A stretch of 64,000 nt of DNA, taken from Lucifuga dentata (Eukaryota; Chordata; Actinopteri; Ophidiiformes; Bythitidae). The notes beneath the pieces were generated by a model, which had not been told where the DNA came from, did not search any database, and worked only from the letters and a program-made list of their open reading frames with translations. A program made the position numbers and the translations under genes. This document shows, piece by piece, positions 25,028 to 36,487 of the stretch; the first letter of the stretch is position 1; each line of letters starts with the position of its first letter. The stretch lies in contig VXCM01000998.1 in the NCBI GenBank assembly GCA_014773175.1, positions 1 to 64,000 of the forward strand. The letters run 5' to 3'.

Positions 25028-25641
25028 TTAAAGGGCCATACCAACTGTTTTCAGTTTTGAGCCTAATATGTTAAATTTTCATACACGTTACATTACTGAC
25101 AGTCATTTCCCAAAGGGCAAAACCGTATTTCAGCTTTCCTCATATTTTGCAAAATCTCTTAATCTTTCAAAATCAAATATTCAAGCGATACATGCTCCTT
25201 AAAAATCCATGTTTCTCCTGCTAATAGTTATGCAAACGCAGGTCTTCTTTTGGGACTATATTCCCCGGTGGAGACATACATTCACTCTGTGTTTTTTATT
25301 GCACNGCAGGTCTTCTTTTGGGACTATATTCCCCGGTGGAGACATACATTCACTCTGTGTTTTTTATTGCACTTAAATGCTAACTTCTAAAAAAATCCTG
25401 AATACATGTCTTGTTGGTGATGATGGATTACCTATGCCAAAAACATTTCAAGTATCAACAAGTTGATTTTAATAGCATACCAGAATGAACTGAAACCAGT
25501 GGCAGTCGGGAAGGTAGGAAAAACATTTTTAATTCACCATTCCAGTAGTATGCTTTGGGAAATAATTGTCAGTAACATTATGTGTATGAACATTTAATAT
25601 ATTAGACTCAAACATGCAAAATGGCTGGTACGGTCCTTTAA
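25028..25641 (+). mobile_element. TTAA-bounded MITE, family 1, copy B
   Basis: Starts TTAAAGGGCCATACC and ends ACGGTCCTTTAA. The interior matches copies C, D and F in the same orientation (blocks such as CTTAATCTTTCAAAATCAAA and GGGACTATATTCCCCGGTGG). Bases 25238-25304 and 25306-25372 are identical around the N at 25305, an unmerged join, so the real length is about 546. No coding capacity. Confidence 0.85.
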
Positions 25642-26150
25642 GACTATTTTTTGGTGTGAAGCATAGAGAAGCAGTACATTTTTCTGCTTCTCTTATAGGT
25701 GTGTCTGTGTGTGGAAAGCATGTTCAAATGGCACACGGTTATATCAGAGTCTCTGAGGTGAGACGTGGCGTGTGGCATCATGACATAGGGGGCTGGATGT
25801 GGGGCGACAGGAAATGACCAGGCAGTGCTGCAGCATTTTATCAGTTCCCAGCTGGAGTCCTTTGTACTCCACTCTGTGCAACAACCACATGTGTCCCTGT
25901 TCCATTTCCTGTTTTTATTTTTTCTGCAGTGGTCATCAAGTGTGCATGAGGAATTTGCTGCATTTTTCCGCTTAATAATTTTATCTGTAATATTTTGTTC
26001 ACACTCAGTGAGATAGAACGTATTGGACTATACCTAATAAACTGGTGAGTCATTGTGTATTTGTCACTTGCACTTGTTACTACATGTAGTTTCAGTTGTT
26101 TTGTGCAGCTATTAGTAGCAGTTATTACTAAGTACTTTTAAGTATATAAT

Positions 26151-26214
26151 ATGTTTACATGCATGCTAGGTTATGATCAGGTTTTTGAAATACCATGTTT
26201 GTTCATGTAAACAT
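26151..26214. repeat. 11-base inverted repeat, family-3-like
   Basis: ATGTTTACATG at 26151-26161 and its exact reverse complement CATGTAAACAT at 26204-26214 are 42 bases apart. A similar pair (56411-56420 and 56470-56478) lies in a family-3 repeat. It is probably the end of a decayed DNA element. Confidence 0.55.
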
Positions 26215-26812
26215 CTAAGTTATTCTGAAATAAGCCAAGATGCAGACAGTACAAATATAAAAGCAGGAGGCTTGCAGTGGCTATTCTGTCTACTCTTAGA
26301 ATGCAGCAGCTCTTTCTGCATCATCTGTGATGCTTTAGTTAGTAGGTGCAACTATCATTATGCTGTTCTCTCTCCAGCTGCATGTAAAAGTCACATTTAG
26401 AAGCAACAAGCCTTTATTTGTGGGCTTTGTCATAAGTCATTCTGGAGAATGTTGTATCAGTTATTGAAGAAAAAGCTGATAAGGCAGGTTAAAGGAAAAG
26501 TGGGTATAATGTGACAAAATTCAAAGCATCGCAAAGTAACTGCCAGAATTGATTAAACATTTCTGATGATGCAGAAGTGTTGTAGTCCTTGTCAATGTGC
26601 ATTCATGGTAAAAAAAAAAAAAATATGCATCTAGTTTATGTATTCAGCATAGAAATCAAGTCTGTTACAGAGATAGCTCAAAGATATTATTGGTTCACTC
26701 ATTGATTATATAGCCTATATTAATGCAGTCTGTGCTGCTGCAGTTGTGTGATTTCATTGCTGTCATCAAGTTTTGGATCTTTCAGCAGCTCAGTCATGAA
26801 ACATCTGCCCCG

Positions 26813-26814
<2 letters not shown>

Positions 26815-26865
<51 letters not shown>

Positions 26866-26867
26866 GC
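26815..26867. repeat. (CT)n microsatellite
   Basis: CT repeats with one CTCGCT interruption, about 550 bases before myo9a exon 2. Confidence 0.95.
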
Positions 26868-27377
26868 AGCCAGCATTCACCTCATGATCTCCCTCTGCTG
26901 TGTATTAAAGAGGGAACTTGTGAATGGCGTGACTGTGTATTCAGTAGAGGATGGCAGCTGCTAGTCTTGGCATTGGGAGAGTTGATGTGTGTGTGTGTGT
27001 GTGTGCGCGTGTTAATGATAAGCCTTTAGATCCAGATGACTTATCCTTTATCCTTTATGAGTATGTGTGTGGCTCTAAATAATCTGGCCCTTTAGTACAT
27101 TACATAATAACCCATGAGTTCTATGTTGTAATCTGTCAAAGCTGTCTGCATGATATTTAGATGATTCTTAGATATACTGTTAATTCCTGTTACAGCTTAA
27201 AAATGTTTTATATCCATTTTTATAGATTTATTTTCTTTTGTTACTTTGGTTGTGTTTTTATGGTGTGCAACAACTGAAGCAGGTCATGTTATTTATTTTT
27301 GTCAGTTTTTAGAAACTTTTCAAGACACTAAAGGGTATTGATCCGCCATTGTGTCTTCCTGTCCTTCTCTGTTACAG

Positions 27378-27463
27378 TGGTGATGTCTTGAATCTACGGC
27401 CCTTCCAGCCCAGCGAAGGACGTGCCAGTGCGGGCAGCCGCTAATGGGAACTCCTGCTCCGCC
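27378..27463 (+). other. myo9a: 5' untranslated part of myo9a exon 2
   Basis: The exon begins after CTGTTACAG at 27377. Its 86-base leader contains two upstream ATGs. The first starts a two-codon ORF (ATG TCT TGA, 27383-27391). The second starts a seven-codon ORF whose stop overlaps the main start. In-frame codons before 27464 lack an ATG (a frame open from 27422 begins with GTG), so translation from further upstream would need a non-ATG start. Confidence 0.85.
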
Positions 27464-27467
27464 ATGA
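27444..27467 (+). promoter_or_regulatory. uORF with stop overlapping the myo9a start codon
   Basis: ATG GGA ACT CCT GCT CCG CCA TGA: the TGA at 27465-27467 shares two bases with the main ATG at 27464-27466, giving an ATGA overlap. The uORF start has C at -3 and G at +4, so it is moderate. The main start has G at -3 (CTCCGCCATGA). This arrangement could let ribosomes leak past or reinitiate at the main start; the regulatory effect is inference. Confidence 0.6.
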
Positions 27468-28348
27468 GTGCTCGAGATGGCGTTGGCGGCACTGGTGGGA
27501 TGGGCACCCTGGGCCGGCGGCAGCGCTTTGAGAACTCAGAGTTTACTGTACGCATCTACCCGGGCACCCTGGCTGAGGGCACCATCTACTGCCCGATTAG
27601 CGCCCGCAAGACCACCACAGCTGCTGAGGCCATTGAACGTGTCATCGAGCGCCTGCAGTTGGATCGCACCAAATGTTATGTACTGGCTGAGGTGAAGGAG
27701 TTTGGTGGTGAAGAATGGATTCTCAACCCCAGCGACTGTCCTGTGCAGAGGATGATGCTCTGGCCCCGCGTGGCTCTGGAGCAGCGCTCCTTGTCCGGCG
27801 GAGAGGACTATCGCTTCCTCCTCAGGCAGAAGAACCTCGATGGGTCCATTCACTATGGCGGCAGCCTCCAGATGTGGCTACAGGTCACTGAGGAGCGCAG
27901 ATGCATGGTGGAACGTGGACTGCTGCCACAGCCTGAATCTCGGGGTGACTATTCTGATTTATGCCGCCTCCCAGAGCTTAGTGAGCGCTCGCTGCTGGAC
28001 AACCTGCGCTCACGCTTCTGCCAGGAAAAGATCTACACCTATGTTGGAAGCATCCTCATCGTCATTAACCCCTTTAAGTTCCTGCCCATCTATAACCCCA
28101 AGTATGTGAAGGTGTACGACAATCATACACTGGGAGAGCTTGAGCCACACATTTATGCGGTGGCGGATGTGGCTTACCATGCCATGCTGCAGAGACAGAG
28201 GAATCAGTGCATCGTCATTTCTGGGGAAAGTGGCTCTGGGAAGACGCAGAGCACAAACTTTCTCATTCATCATCTAACGGCTCTCAGCCAGAAGGGTTTT
28301 GCCAGTGGAGTTGAACAAATAATCCTGGGAGCGGGGCCAGTACTAGAG
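27464..28348 (+). CDS. myo9a: Myosin IXA, first coding exon: RA domain and N-terminal motor
   Basis: Encodes residues 1-295 of an unconventional class IX myosin, an actin motor that carries a RhoGAP domain in its tail and acts in Rho signalling and epithelial or neuronal morphology. A glycine-rich start is followed by [18 protein letters not shown], close to the MYO9A N-terminus. Residues about 27-125 form the Ras-association (RA) domain, with [19 protein letters not shown] and [11 protein letters not shown] matching MYO9A more closely than MYO9B. The motor begins near residue 162 ([13 protein letters not shown]). It contains the purine-binding loop NPFKFLPIY (202-210) and the P-loop GESGSGKT (254-261). 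The start at 27464 is the first in-frame ATG and has a good context (G at -3). The exon ends after GPVLE at phase 0 with donor GAG|GTAAGC. No frameshift or stop is seen. Which teleost paralogue (myo9aa or myo9ab) is undecided. Confidence 0.97.
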
Positions 28349-30325
28349 GTAAGCAAAGAATGCTATTATTCTAGTTTCATGTACGTACATGAATAACAGG
28401 CGTCACACATACGTTGGGTGTCACAGCAGCAACAACAACTGACTTGTTCCACAGCTCGTTTCATGTATCAGGCGTATCTATCAGACCTTGTTTTTAATCA
28501 GTAAGTTATTTGAAGTTATACTGGACAAATTTAATTCCAGTGTTGCATCATGTCAGGGAGGCCAGAATTCTTTGCAAGCCTTCTCAGAATGTAGGGCCAC
28601 GGGTTATATGAACGGACTCTTGCTACCAAAACCGATTTCTGTAAATGTAAATTTCTGTGTAGCTTTTAAGTTGCTGTCTCCACGTTTGGGTTGGAGTTCT
28701 GTCTCCCCCAAATAGACATTTACTGCAATTTCAGTCCTGCTATGTGTGGATTATACAGTCCACAGGAACTTTAACTTTCTCTCTCTTCAAGCACAGAATG
28801 CCCCATCAGTGGTTACAGGGTCAGATTGTGTGGGGGGTTTTTTTCCCAGAATTGCTACCATTTTTTTCTGTCTGCACAATGGAAAGCTTTAGGAAGGAAA
28901 AGGAAAAAGTTGTCAAGGTCTAACCACAAGTTGTGAAGGAAAGAGGGGAGGTTGTTCATCCCCAAGACATTCCATTCCATTTTCTTCTTCGGAACATGTC
29001 ACTTTAACACACACCAGTCAGAGGCTTCGACATGCTCACAGGCACACGTTGTCTTCAGCGTCACCTAAATTCCTAAACATGACACAACTCCCTTCTGCTG
29101 TATTAACAATGCTGCTGGTTCAGAACCGCAACTTCCGCCTGATTATTGTTGATAGTATTATTATATTTTATAGGAGGTTCTATCAGTTTTTATCTGTTAT
29201 TGTCATGTCACCTGACCGCAGGTTGTTTACTCTTTGCTCTGTAGAACAGGGAAGTGCTCCAAGAAAATTAATACATGTACTCTGGTATTCATCTCATAGC
29301 ACCAAAGTATCATTACTCGGGAAAAACTTACAACCAAATAAATGTGTTTGTTATCAAAACCACCCAAACAGTTCAGGGTCTGTTAATTTCTACATTTCAC
29401 CATGACTTCATGCATTACATTTACTACCCTTATAGTTTGAAAAGTCTAGAAATTGTCAGGTTCATGGTCAATGCCAAGTTCAAAAGTAACTCGCATTTCC
29501 AACAAGCAGCTCTACACTGTGTTTTACTGCCCTCGGTACAGCAAGCACACCTCTCAGGAATGCGATTCATTGGATTGTCTGTACAGTTAATGAGTGAGCA
29601 TATTGGGTTAATCTCCAACGCAGCAACACGACTGAGTAATTCTGAGTGCAGAGGAGCAGCCTTTAATTGTTTGCACAGCAAGATTGCATATCTGCCCAGC
29701 GGTGATTGATGCCAAGAGCAGAGCTGTGGTGCTACTGCAGAAGAAGATAAATGGACGGGGAGGAACAGCAGCCAATATTACCTCATAGCAGTACGTCATC
29801 TTCATTTTGTTGTATCTCCTCATTCAGCAAAGCAGAGGTGCCTGGGAAAAGTTTATCACTTTAAATGTTCTGGATAAGTTTTCTTGCTGCTGAAACATTT
29901 TACCTAAAAAAAAAAAAAAAAAANAAAAAAAAAAAAAAAAAAAATGCATCTTTCTTTTTAATTTGTTTTTAGTAACATGTCATCTGAGGATTTTCCCAGT
30001 TCCATGACGCTCATTGCTTTGGCAACAGTGAAAAGACCTCTGCTGGAGTTAATGTTCTTGCACATTAGTGTGAAGAGCATTTACTTTAAACTTGACCGCT
30101 GACATGGGCCGTTGACTTTGGCTCACTGACAAAAAGAGTGAAGCTGACAGTTAAAGACTCAAAAGATTATAAAAGATCAACTGTAGATGCTGCAATCAAT
30201 GTTAATAAATGTTTTCTTTGAATACATTGTGCATCACAGAGTACTATAGTTGTTCTGTGGATTTTGCTTTGGTTGAATGAGAAGTTTCTTTGCCACAGCA
30301 CCTTCATTTGCACTGAGGTGCCTTA

Positions 30326-30913
30326 TTAAAGGACCATACCAGCCAGTTTGCATGTTTAAGCTCAATATATACAATATGTTATCTTACTGACAACCAATTT
30401 CCAAAACATAAAACCGCATTTTAGTTTTCTTGTTATTTTTATGAACCCCCTAATCTTTCAAATTCAAACGTTCAGGCGATACACCCACCTTAAAATTAAA
30501 TGTCTTTACCTTCTAACACTTATAATGTGATTGTAAAAGGCATGGTTGTTTTAATTTCTCGATAAAAGCCATCTTCTTCTCCTGGGACTTTATTTCCTGG
30601 TAAAGACGTACATTGTGTTCCATGCAGCTCCATGTTAGACTGGTTAAATAAGTTACTTCGACAAAAAATCTTAATAGACGTATTGTTTGCTATGATGGAT
30701 TACTTACCTCAAGCACATTTCATGTCTTTACAAGTTGATTTTAATAATGTACTGGAATGAACTGTAACCATTGGCAGTGGAAAGGTAGGAAAAAAATTCT
30801 AAAACTTAACGCTCCAGTTGAACATCTTCAGAAATGGTTGTCAGTAGCGTAATGTATATGAGGGGTTTATATAATGGGCTCAAATATGCACTGTCGCCGG
30901 TATTGTCCTTTAA
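30326..30913 (+). mobile_element. TTAA-bounded MITE, family 1, copy C
   Basis: Starts TTAAAGGACCATACCAGCC with inner GCATGTTTAAGCTC and ends TTGTCCTTTAA. Co-linear with copies B and D in plus orientation. About 588 bases with no N join inside, so this is one of the best copies for defining the family. No coding capacity. Confidence 0.85.
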
Positions 30914-33272
30914 CTTTACAGCATCTACTTACTTCAGACGGACCAACCCTCATTTACTTTGCTCTTTTTTTCAGCTAGTTTGTTCTATAACGTACTGTCA
31001 TGTATTGGTTGTTTCTCTAAGGTTGTGTTTTAAAGGGTCAGGAGGCTTGTGTAAAGTTGAAGTTGTGAAGTTGAAGTCATCAAGTTGGGAGGTCACTATC
31101 ACTCCATGTCAGGGGCCCAGAATTCCTTGCAGCCTTACCAAAATGTAGGGTCACAAGTTATATAGCCAAACAAACATCAAACAAGCAGAGTCTAGCGGAA
31201 ATCTTTTCAGAGGCTAATAAGGGGTTGGAGAAGAATCTTGGCCAAAAGCCAAGAAAACTAATATCAGACTTGCTAAAGTTCAGCACTTTGTAGGATTTCA
31301 AGGTGCAGACAGCTGATTTATGTTACTACATTTCTAGACTTTAGGATCTATGTTCATGAATTTATGAGATGAAACAAAATGTGAGCAGCATTTCAAAAAG
31401 TTTGAATAAAACGATAATGAAGTATGTCACTCTGTTAAACATTCGTGGAAAGTTTGAAAAGCATCCATGCTCTTTTTCAGAGATGTTTATGCCTGGGAAA
31501 CCACTCAGCATGACCATATTTTACTCTTGGCCACTGAGCCACCACACTAAAAAAGTTTGGTGTTTGTCATTCTCACGTTAGTGGAAAAACTGTTAAAAGA
31601 GGTGGACCATGTTCCTGTTTCTGCTAAGCGAAGGGTCAGCGGGACTATTAATCATCCAAAAGCTGATGATATCATACTAACAGTGTCAACTCATCACTCC
31701 CAAGAGAAAAACACTGAGAGCAGACTGCCAGCATACAGTAGCTCACCTGAAGGCCTAAAGCAGGCAGAGAATCTGTTAAGTCTTGATTGAAGATATCACT
31801 TACAAGAGGTTTGGGGCTTTTTAGAAGCCTGCCAGCAGCTGTAGTTTGCTGTTGTGATCCTGACAAGCCCTGTCACTCAAGTGCTCAAATTAAGAAGCCT
31901 CAGTCTGATGGAGATGAATCCGCCGACTGCATGGGCATGTGGTGTTTAAATAAGCACGGAAAGATGTAGTGTTGACGTTTCTGTTTTTGTGAACGTAAGA
32001 GTTTAAGGGGATTGTTTTCACTTTAGCTGATTGAGATAAATGGGCTGATTATTTTTATCCTTACCTTCTGTTGTCCTCTTTTGGAACTTAACATGACTTT
32101 TCAGAAAGAAAATATATTAAAATCATGCTTGAAATGTGACAAATACGTCACCTAATGTTGGTTAGCTTGTCTGCTGCCCATCATTCCTGACGTTGTTTGC
32201 TGGCTGCTGCCAGACATAGAAGAAGTTGATGTTAATCCCCTAAATTCCTGCATACTTGATGCAAATTCACCTTTTGAACTGAAGCTATCTACAGTATACT
32301 ACAGCACAAACAACTATGGATGACAAATAGAAATTATATATTCAAAGTTATACAGAAGTAAAGGTGAACAGGTGAAACATACTCAATCAAAAAGTACTCA
32401 TTGTAAAGAAGAGCATAGTTATATTTTTCTGTTTTGTTCTGTCAGGTGAAACCCCCATATTTCTAGTTTTCTGGGTTGTCGTGTTTTCATATCAGTTGAA
32501 GAAGGAGAAGAAAGAAAGAATGGAGGAAAGCAGGAATGAAAAAGGATGGAAGGAAGGAGGGAAAATGTATGAAATATGGAACGTAGTAAGGAAAGACAGA
32601 AGTAGTAGTATTGGGTAAAAAGAATATTTCTCTCTAAAATGTAGAAGAGGAAAAGTAGAAAGAGTAGAAATACTCAAGTTCAGTACAAGGATCTTAAATT
32701 GCTAATTTGCTGATAAATAGTATTTGAGTACTTGAATACTTCAACTTTCCGCCTTTGTATATTTTAGAGCAGCCTGCTACACACACTAAATGTATGTACT
32801 CATAAAGAAGAATGGCAATATGTAAAGTGGCTGTTTTATTCTTCTGCATGTGAAAAACAGCTATGAAGTAAAGCAGAAAACATTACTATGAAGTACGGCT
32901 GCAGGAATCTGTACTTGGGGTTTTACTTTAGTCCTGCAGCATTTGTTTGTAGCTCATCAGGATAGGATATTGGTTTTGACAGATGACTTTGAGAGTTGCT
33001 CCACCAGTATATGTTTGCCCTCTCCTCTATATTTAGTTGTAGGAGAGAAATCTTCCGAAAGATTTGATCTGCAAAGAAAGGCCAGACAAAAGTTTCATGG
33101 CGTACATTATTCATTTAGTTTTAATTATGTGCTGTAGTTCTAGGCAGTCATCTTCTATCATTTACCTACCACTCAGGCTTTGAATCCAGATGTCATCCCG
33201 TCAGGACTCTGGGTTTTCAGATGTCTACCTCTCATTTAAGAATGATTCAGATCATAGCTCAGAGCAGATCTG

Positions 33273-33540
33273 TTGCTCCTTCACGTCCTATGGAGCCAGC
33301 TGAGGAGATTCGGGCATCTAATCAGGATGCTTCCTGGATGCCTCCCTTCGAATGTATTCCAGGCATGTCCAAATAGGAGGAGACCACAGGGCAGAATAAG
33401 CTGGAGGGTATCTCATCTGGGATCCTCAGGTGAACTAGAGGGCACACTTGGGGAGAATGACACCTTGACTGTTTTGCTTAGCTTTCTGCCTCCTCGACTT
33501 GAACCCAATAAGTGGTGGAAAATGGATGGATGAAAGCATA
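33273..33540 (+). mobile_element. Non-LTR retrotransposon 3' end (ORF2 C-terminus remnant)
   Basis: An open frame includes RRFGHLIRMLPGCLPSNVFQ, then ACPNRRRPQGR and later LLSFLPPRLEPNKW, followed by GGTGGAAAATGGATGGATGA. This order (FGHxxRMPPG, ACPxGRRPRGR, LPPRPxP, then a GGATGGATG tail) is the C-terminal end of reverse-transcriptase ORFs of very abundant teleost LINEs. The middle is changed and shortened relative to the usual version, so it is a 5'-truncated, decayed insertion. I do not assign the clade firmly. Confidence 0.7.
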
Positions 33541-36457
33541 ACTGTACAAATGAGTATGGTGAGTGGGCATAATACTGAAGATACTGAAAATACTGAAGAA
33601 TAGACTGAACAAGGGAATGGATTGATTAAATATCGGCTTCAGGTCATCGTGTGATAGTGGCACTGAAAGAAACAGATCCTAGAAAACATCCAGTTCACCT
33701 CTAAAATTGACAAAAACAAAGCTTGCTCACAGGAAGCACGGTCATTTGTTTTTACACGTGAGAGAAGTGACGGCTTAACTTGAGCTCAGCTGTCGTCTGT
33801 TCTTTCCCGGGTCAGGAGGGAGAGTGATTACTTCATGCTGCATCGTCAGGATCTGCTTTCGAAGATCGGGGAGTTGTCACAGGGCATCAGGAGCAGCTGG
33901 TGGGGTGTGTGGTGTGTATGTGTGTGCATGTACTGTGTATGTGTGTTTGGGAGGGTGGGGTGCTGTGTCACAAGGCACTTTTGCTATTACCCTACCTTGC
34001 AGAAAGGCAAAGAGGGGATATATGAACACCATTTATTCATTTTTTATGCTAAGTATTTTGGTGGTGTATTATACTTTAAATGCCTTCCTGTCTTGCTTCC
34101 TATAATGACACTAATGACATTAAAACCTCGTGTTGCTTCCTGGGACATACAACTTACAAAGCAGACATTAATGAAACAGGGCTTGCAGTAATTTATTAAT
34201 TTATTTACTTAAAATAAAGAGGTAGTTTCTTCAAACAATAATGATTGTTCCTGTAGTTTTTTAATGTTCAGCCTATCTGCAGAAACACTAAAGCTCGTCT
34301 AATAGTTGGTATAAACTTTGTTTTTGTATTCATAATGTGAGTATGACGTGTGGAACTCGTTGGCCCGGTGAGTGCTGAGCTCCCGTTGTGTTGTGCTCGT
34401 CAGCGTTTCCTGCCAACAGAAAAACACTCCCAGTGTGTGTCATCAGGTTGACAGTTTCACCTCTCCTCAATACTTTCATTGCTGCTTCAGTACAAGTGCA
34501 CACACACACAGACTTGCACATTTAATCCCATTGCCCCAGAGCCCCCTAAAAATTTAGCAGGGTTAGTGTGTATTACAGGATCTCCCCCAGCTGGGCGGGG
34601 TCATCTGAGATATTTACCATGGTTTGAAAGCACTTGCTTGGAGAGGTGAGATGGGGAACGATTGAGCGCTGTGTGTCCCTTTCTTTAGTGTAAAATTACA
34701 GCGGTGTGTGTGTTTACCAAGGTGGAGTTGAGGTAAAAGTTGGGTAAAGAGTGCAGCAGTGGCCAGTGTAAATGCTTACACAGTGGGCTGGGTCTACACG
34801 CCACATTCCCATGTTGAGTAACAGGCAAGGGTCAAGTTTCAAGAGTCAGAGCAGGTTTACTTTACTGTTTTAGACCAGAGCTGAAGTTAAGAAATGCATT
34901 TTAGACTAAAAATATGCAGCAGCGTGTTACCACAGTGTTGCAGTATAGTGTCTTGTTGAAGAATATTGTTGCAGTAATGTTTAGCTGGTATTGTCTTCAT
35001 TATGATTATGTAATAGGAAGACATATGTTTATATTTGCTTGTTTAGGCCGCAGGTGACAGAATTTACCAACACCAATAAGAGAAGCCTCTCAAATCCTGT
35101 TCAAATTAAAGGTAGAAACTCTTTTCTAGTTTCTTTTTTAAAAGTACTTGTTTATTTACTTATTTATGTACTATTTAAAACTACACACACACAGCTGCTT
35201 TAAATGCGTGTCAATCATGGCCACAAAACTGAGAGGGTGTGTGTTTGTGTTCCAATGCTTTTTTAGGAAAAATCAATCCCAAAACTCCTGTTCAGATTAT
35301 GCCAATATTCCTCTGTTTTAGTACTGATAGCAAAATGATAACTATTTCCATAACATACTTTACCAAGCCATTTTTGTCTTATCACCAACAGAACAAAAAG
35401 AACTTTGCCTGAATAAAACACAGAAAAACATTGACAAAATTATGATTTTAAGTAAATAAGATTCAAATCAAGATAGTAGACAGTTTACTTTTTCTATTAA
35501 GTGGAAATTTGAACATAGAACACAGAAATCTCATGGAATTAGATCCATTATCAGCCACGTACATGATACAGCATACACTGAAGAATAAGAACAAGAAAGA
35601 AATGTGGAGAGGCAGATCGTTTAAATGACTCAGTAGGTTTACATTCATGCTAAAACCTCAGTCATACTCAGATTAAGGCCATAGATTATTTCAGCATAAA
35701 TGTAAATGTGATGACTGACTTGGCTGCAAATCCATTTCTTTTCCTTCATTCCCTGTTTATGACATTTCATCCAAACCTGTTGAAATACATAAAACCCAAA
35801 AGCAGCAATTGCAGACATTTTGTAACTGGTTGTTAGATTCGTTGGTGTAAGAGCTGAAGAATTCCAGCAGCTCCAGCTGTTTCTCTTCACGTTTGTTTAT
35901 CTCACCACCCTGGTGCCAGGCTGTTATTTTTCTGTGTGAAACTCCATGAAAACTGGTACGACTGGTTGCGAGACAGAAGCACGTGATGTTCCCGTTTTGT
36001 CAACTGGTCTCTATACAACAAATCGGAGGATTGTGTTGATAGAGACTCTCATAGCCTGCATAGTAACTTGAGGTCAAAGGCTACAGAGAGATTTGGATGA
36101 CACATCATCTGAGGGTCAAAGTGGTTTGTTTAACGTCTGAATTGGGTGTACTTTGTGTTGCATCGTCTCTCAAAGCAAAGCTAAATGAATGCTAATGATG
36201 TTGAGGAAAGCATTAATATAGTGTGGAAGTAAGTCTATGTAAGATTAAAGAATAGTAACGAAACGTGTCTAAAACCTTTTGCTGAGATATTTGCAGGATC
36301 TGCTTTCATGGCTCAGTCTGTCATTACAGTCAGTAGCAGCAGCTGCTGGAGCCTCTGGAAGTCCAACAATGTGCTTGTGTTTGTGTCCACTCACAGGCTC
36401 TTTATTTATGCTGGGGCATGCGAGAGTTTGCAGGTGCCCTGTCAGCAACACACAAAC

Positions 36458-36487
36458 ACACACACACACACACACGCATACACACAC
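36458..36487. repeat. (CA)n microsatellite
   Basis: Short CA tract with one CACGCATACAC interruption. Open frames on both strands across it are repeat artefacts. Confidence 0.85.

Larger units (their letters stand above)
18951..27377 (+). other. Intron 1, last part
   Basis: Holds a LINE-like 3' end (18963-19060), an unclassified 500-base stretch (19061-19560), the cysteine-rich ORF at 20143-20349, several microsatellites, and TTAA element copy B (25028-25641). It ends with a pyrimidine-rich acceptor CCTTCTCTGTTACAG at 27363-27377. No other conserved gene was recognised. Confidence 0.7.

Noticed and set aside
24651..25031. Long overlapping ORFs on both strands
   Set aside because: Both are extended by the CA/TG microsatellite, which has no stops in some frames.
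27422..27463. N-terminal extension of myo9a from 27422
   Set aside because: The in-frame codon at 27422 is GTG, not ATG. The first in-frame ATG is 27464 with a good context, and the known MYO9A N-terminus aligns just after it.
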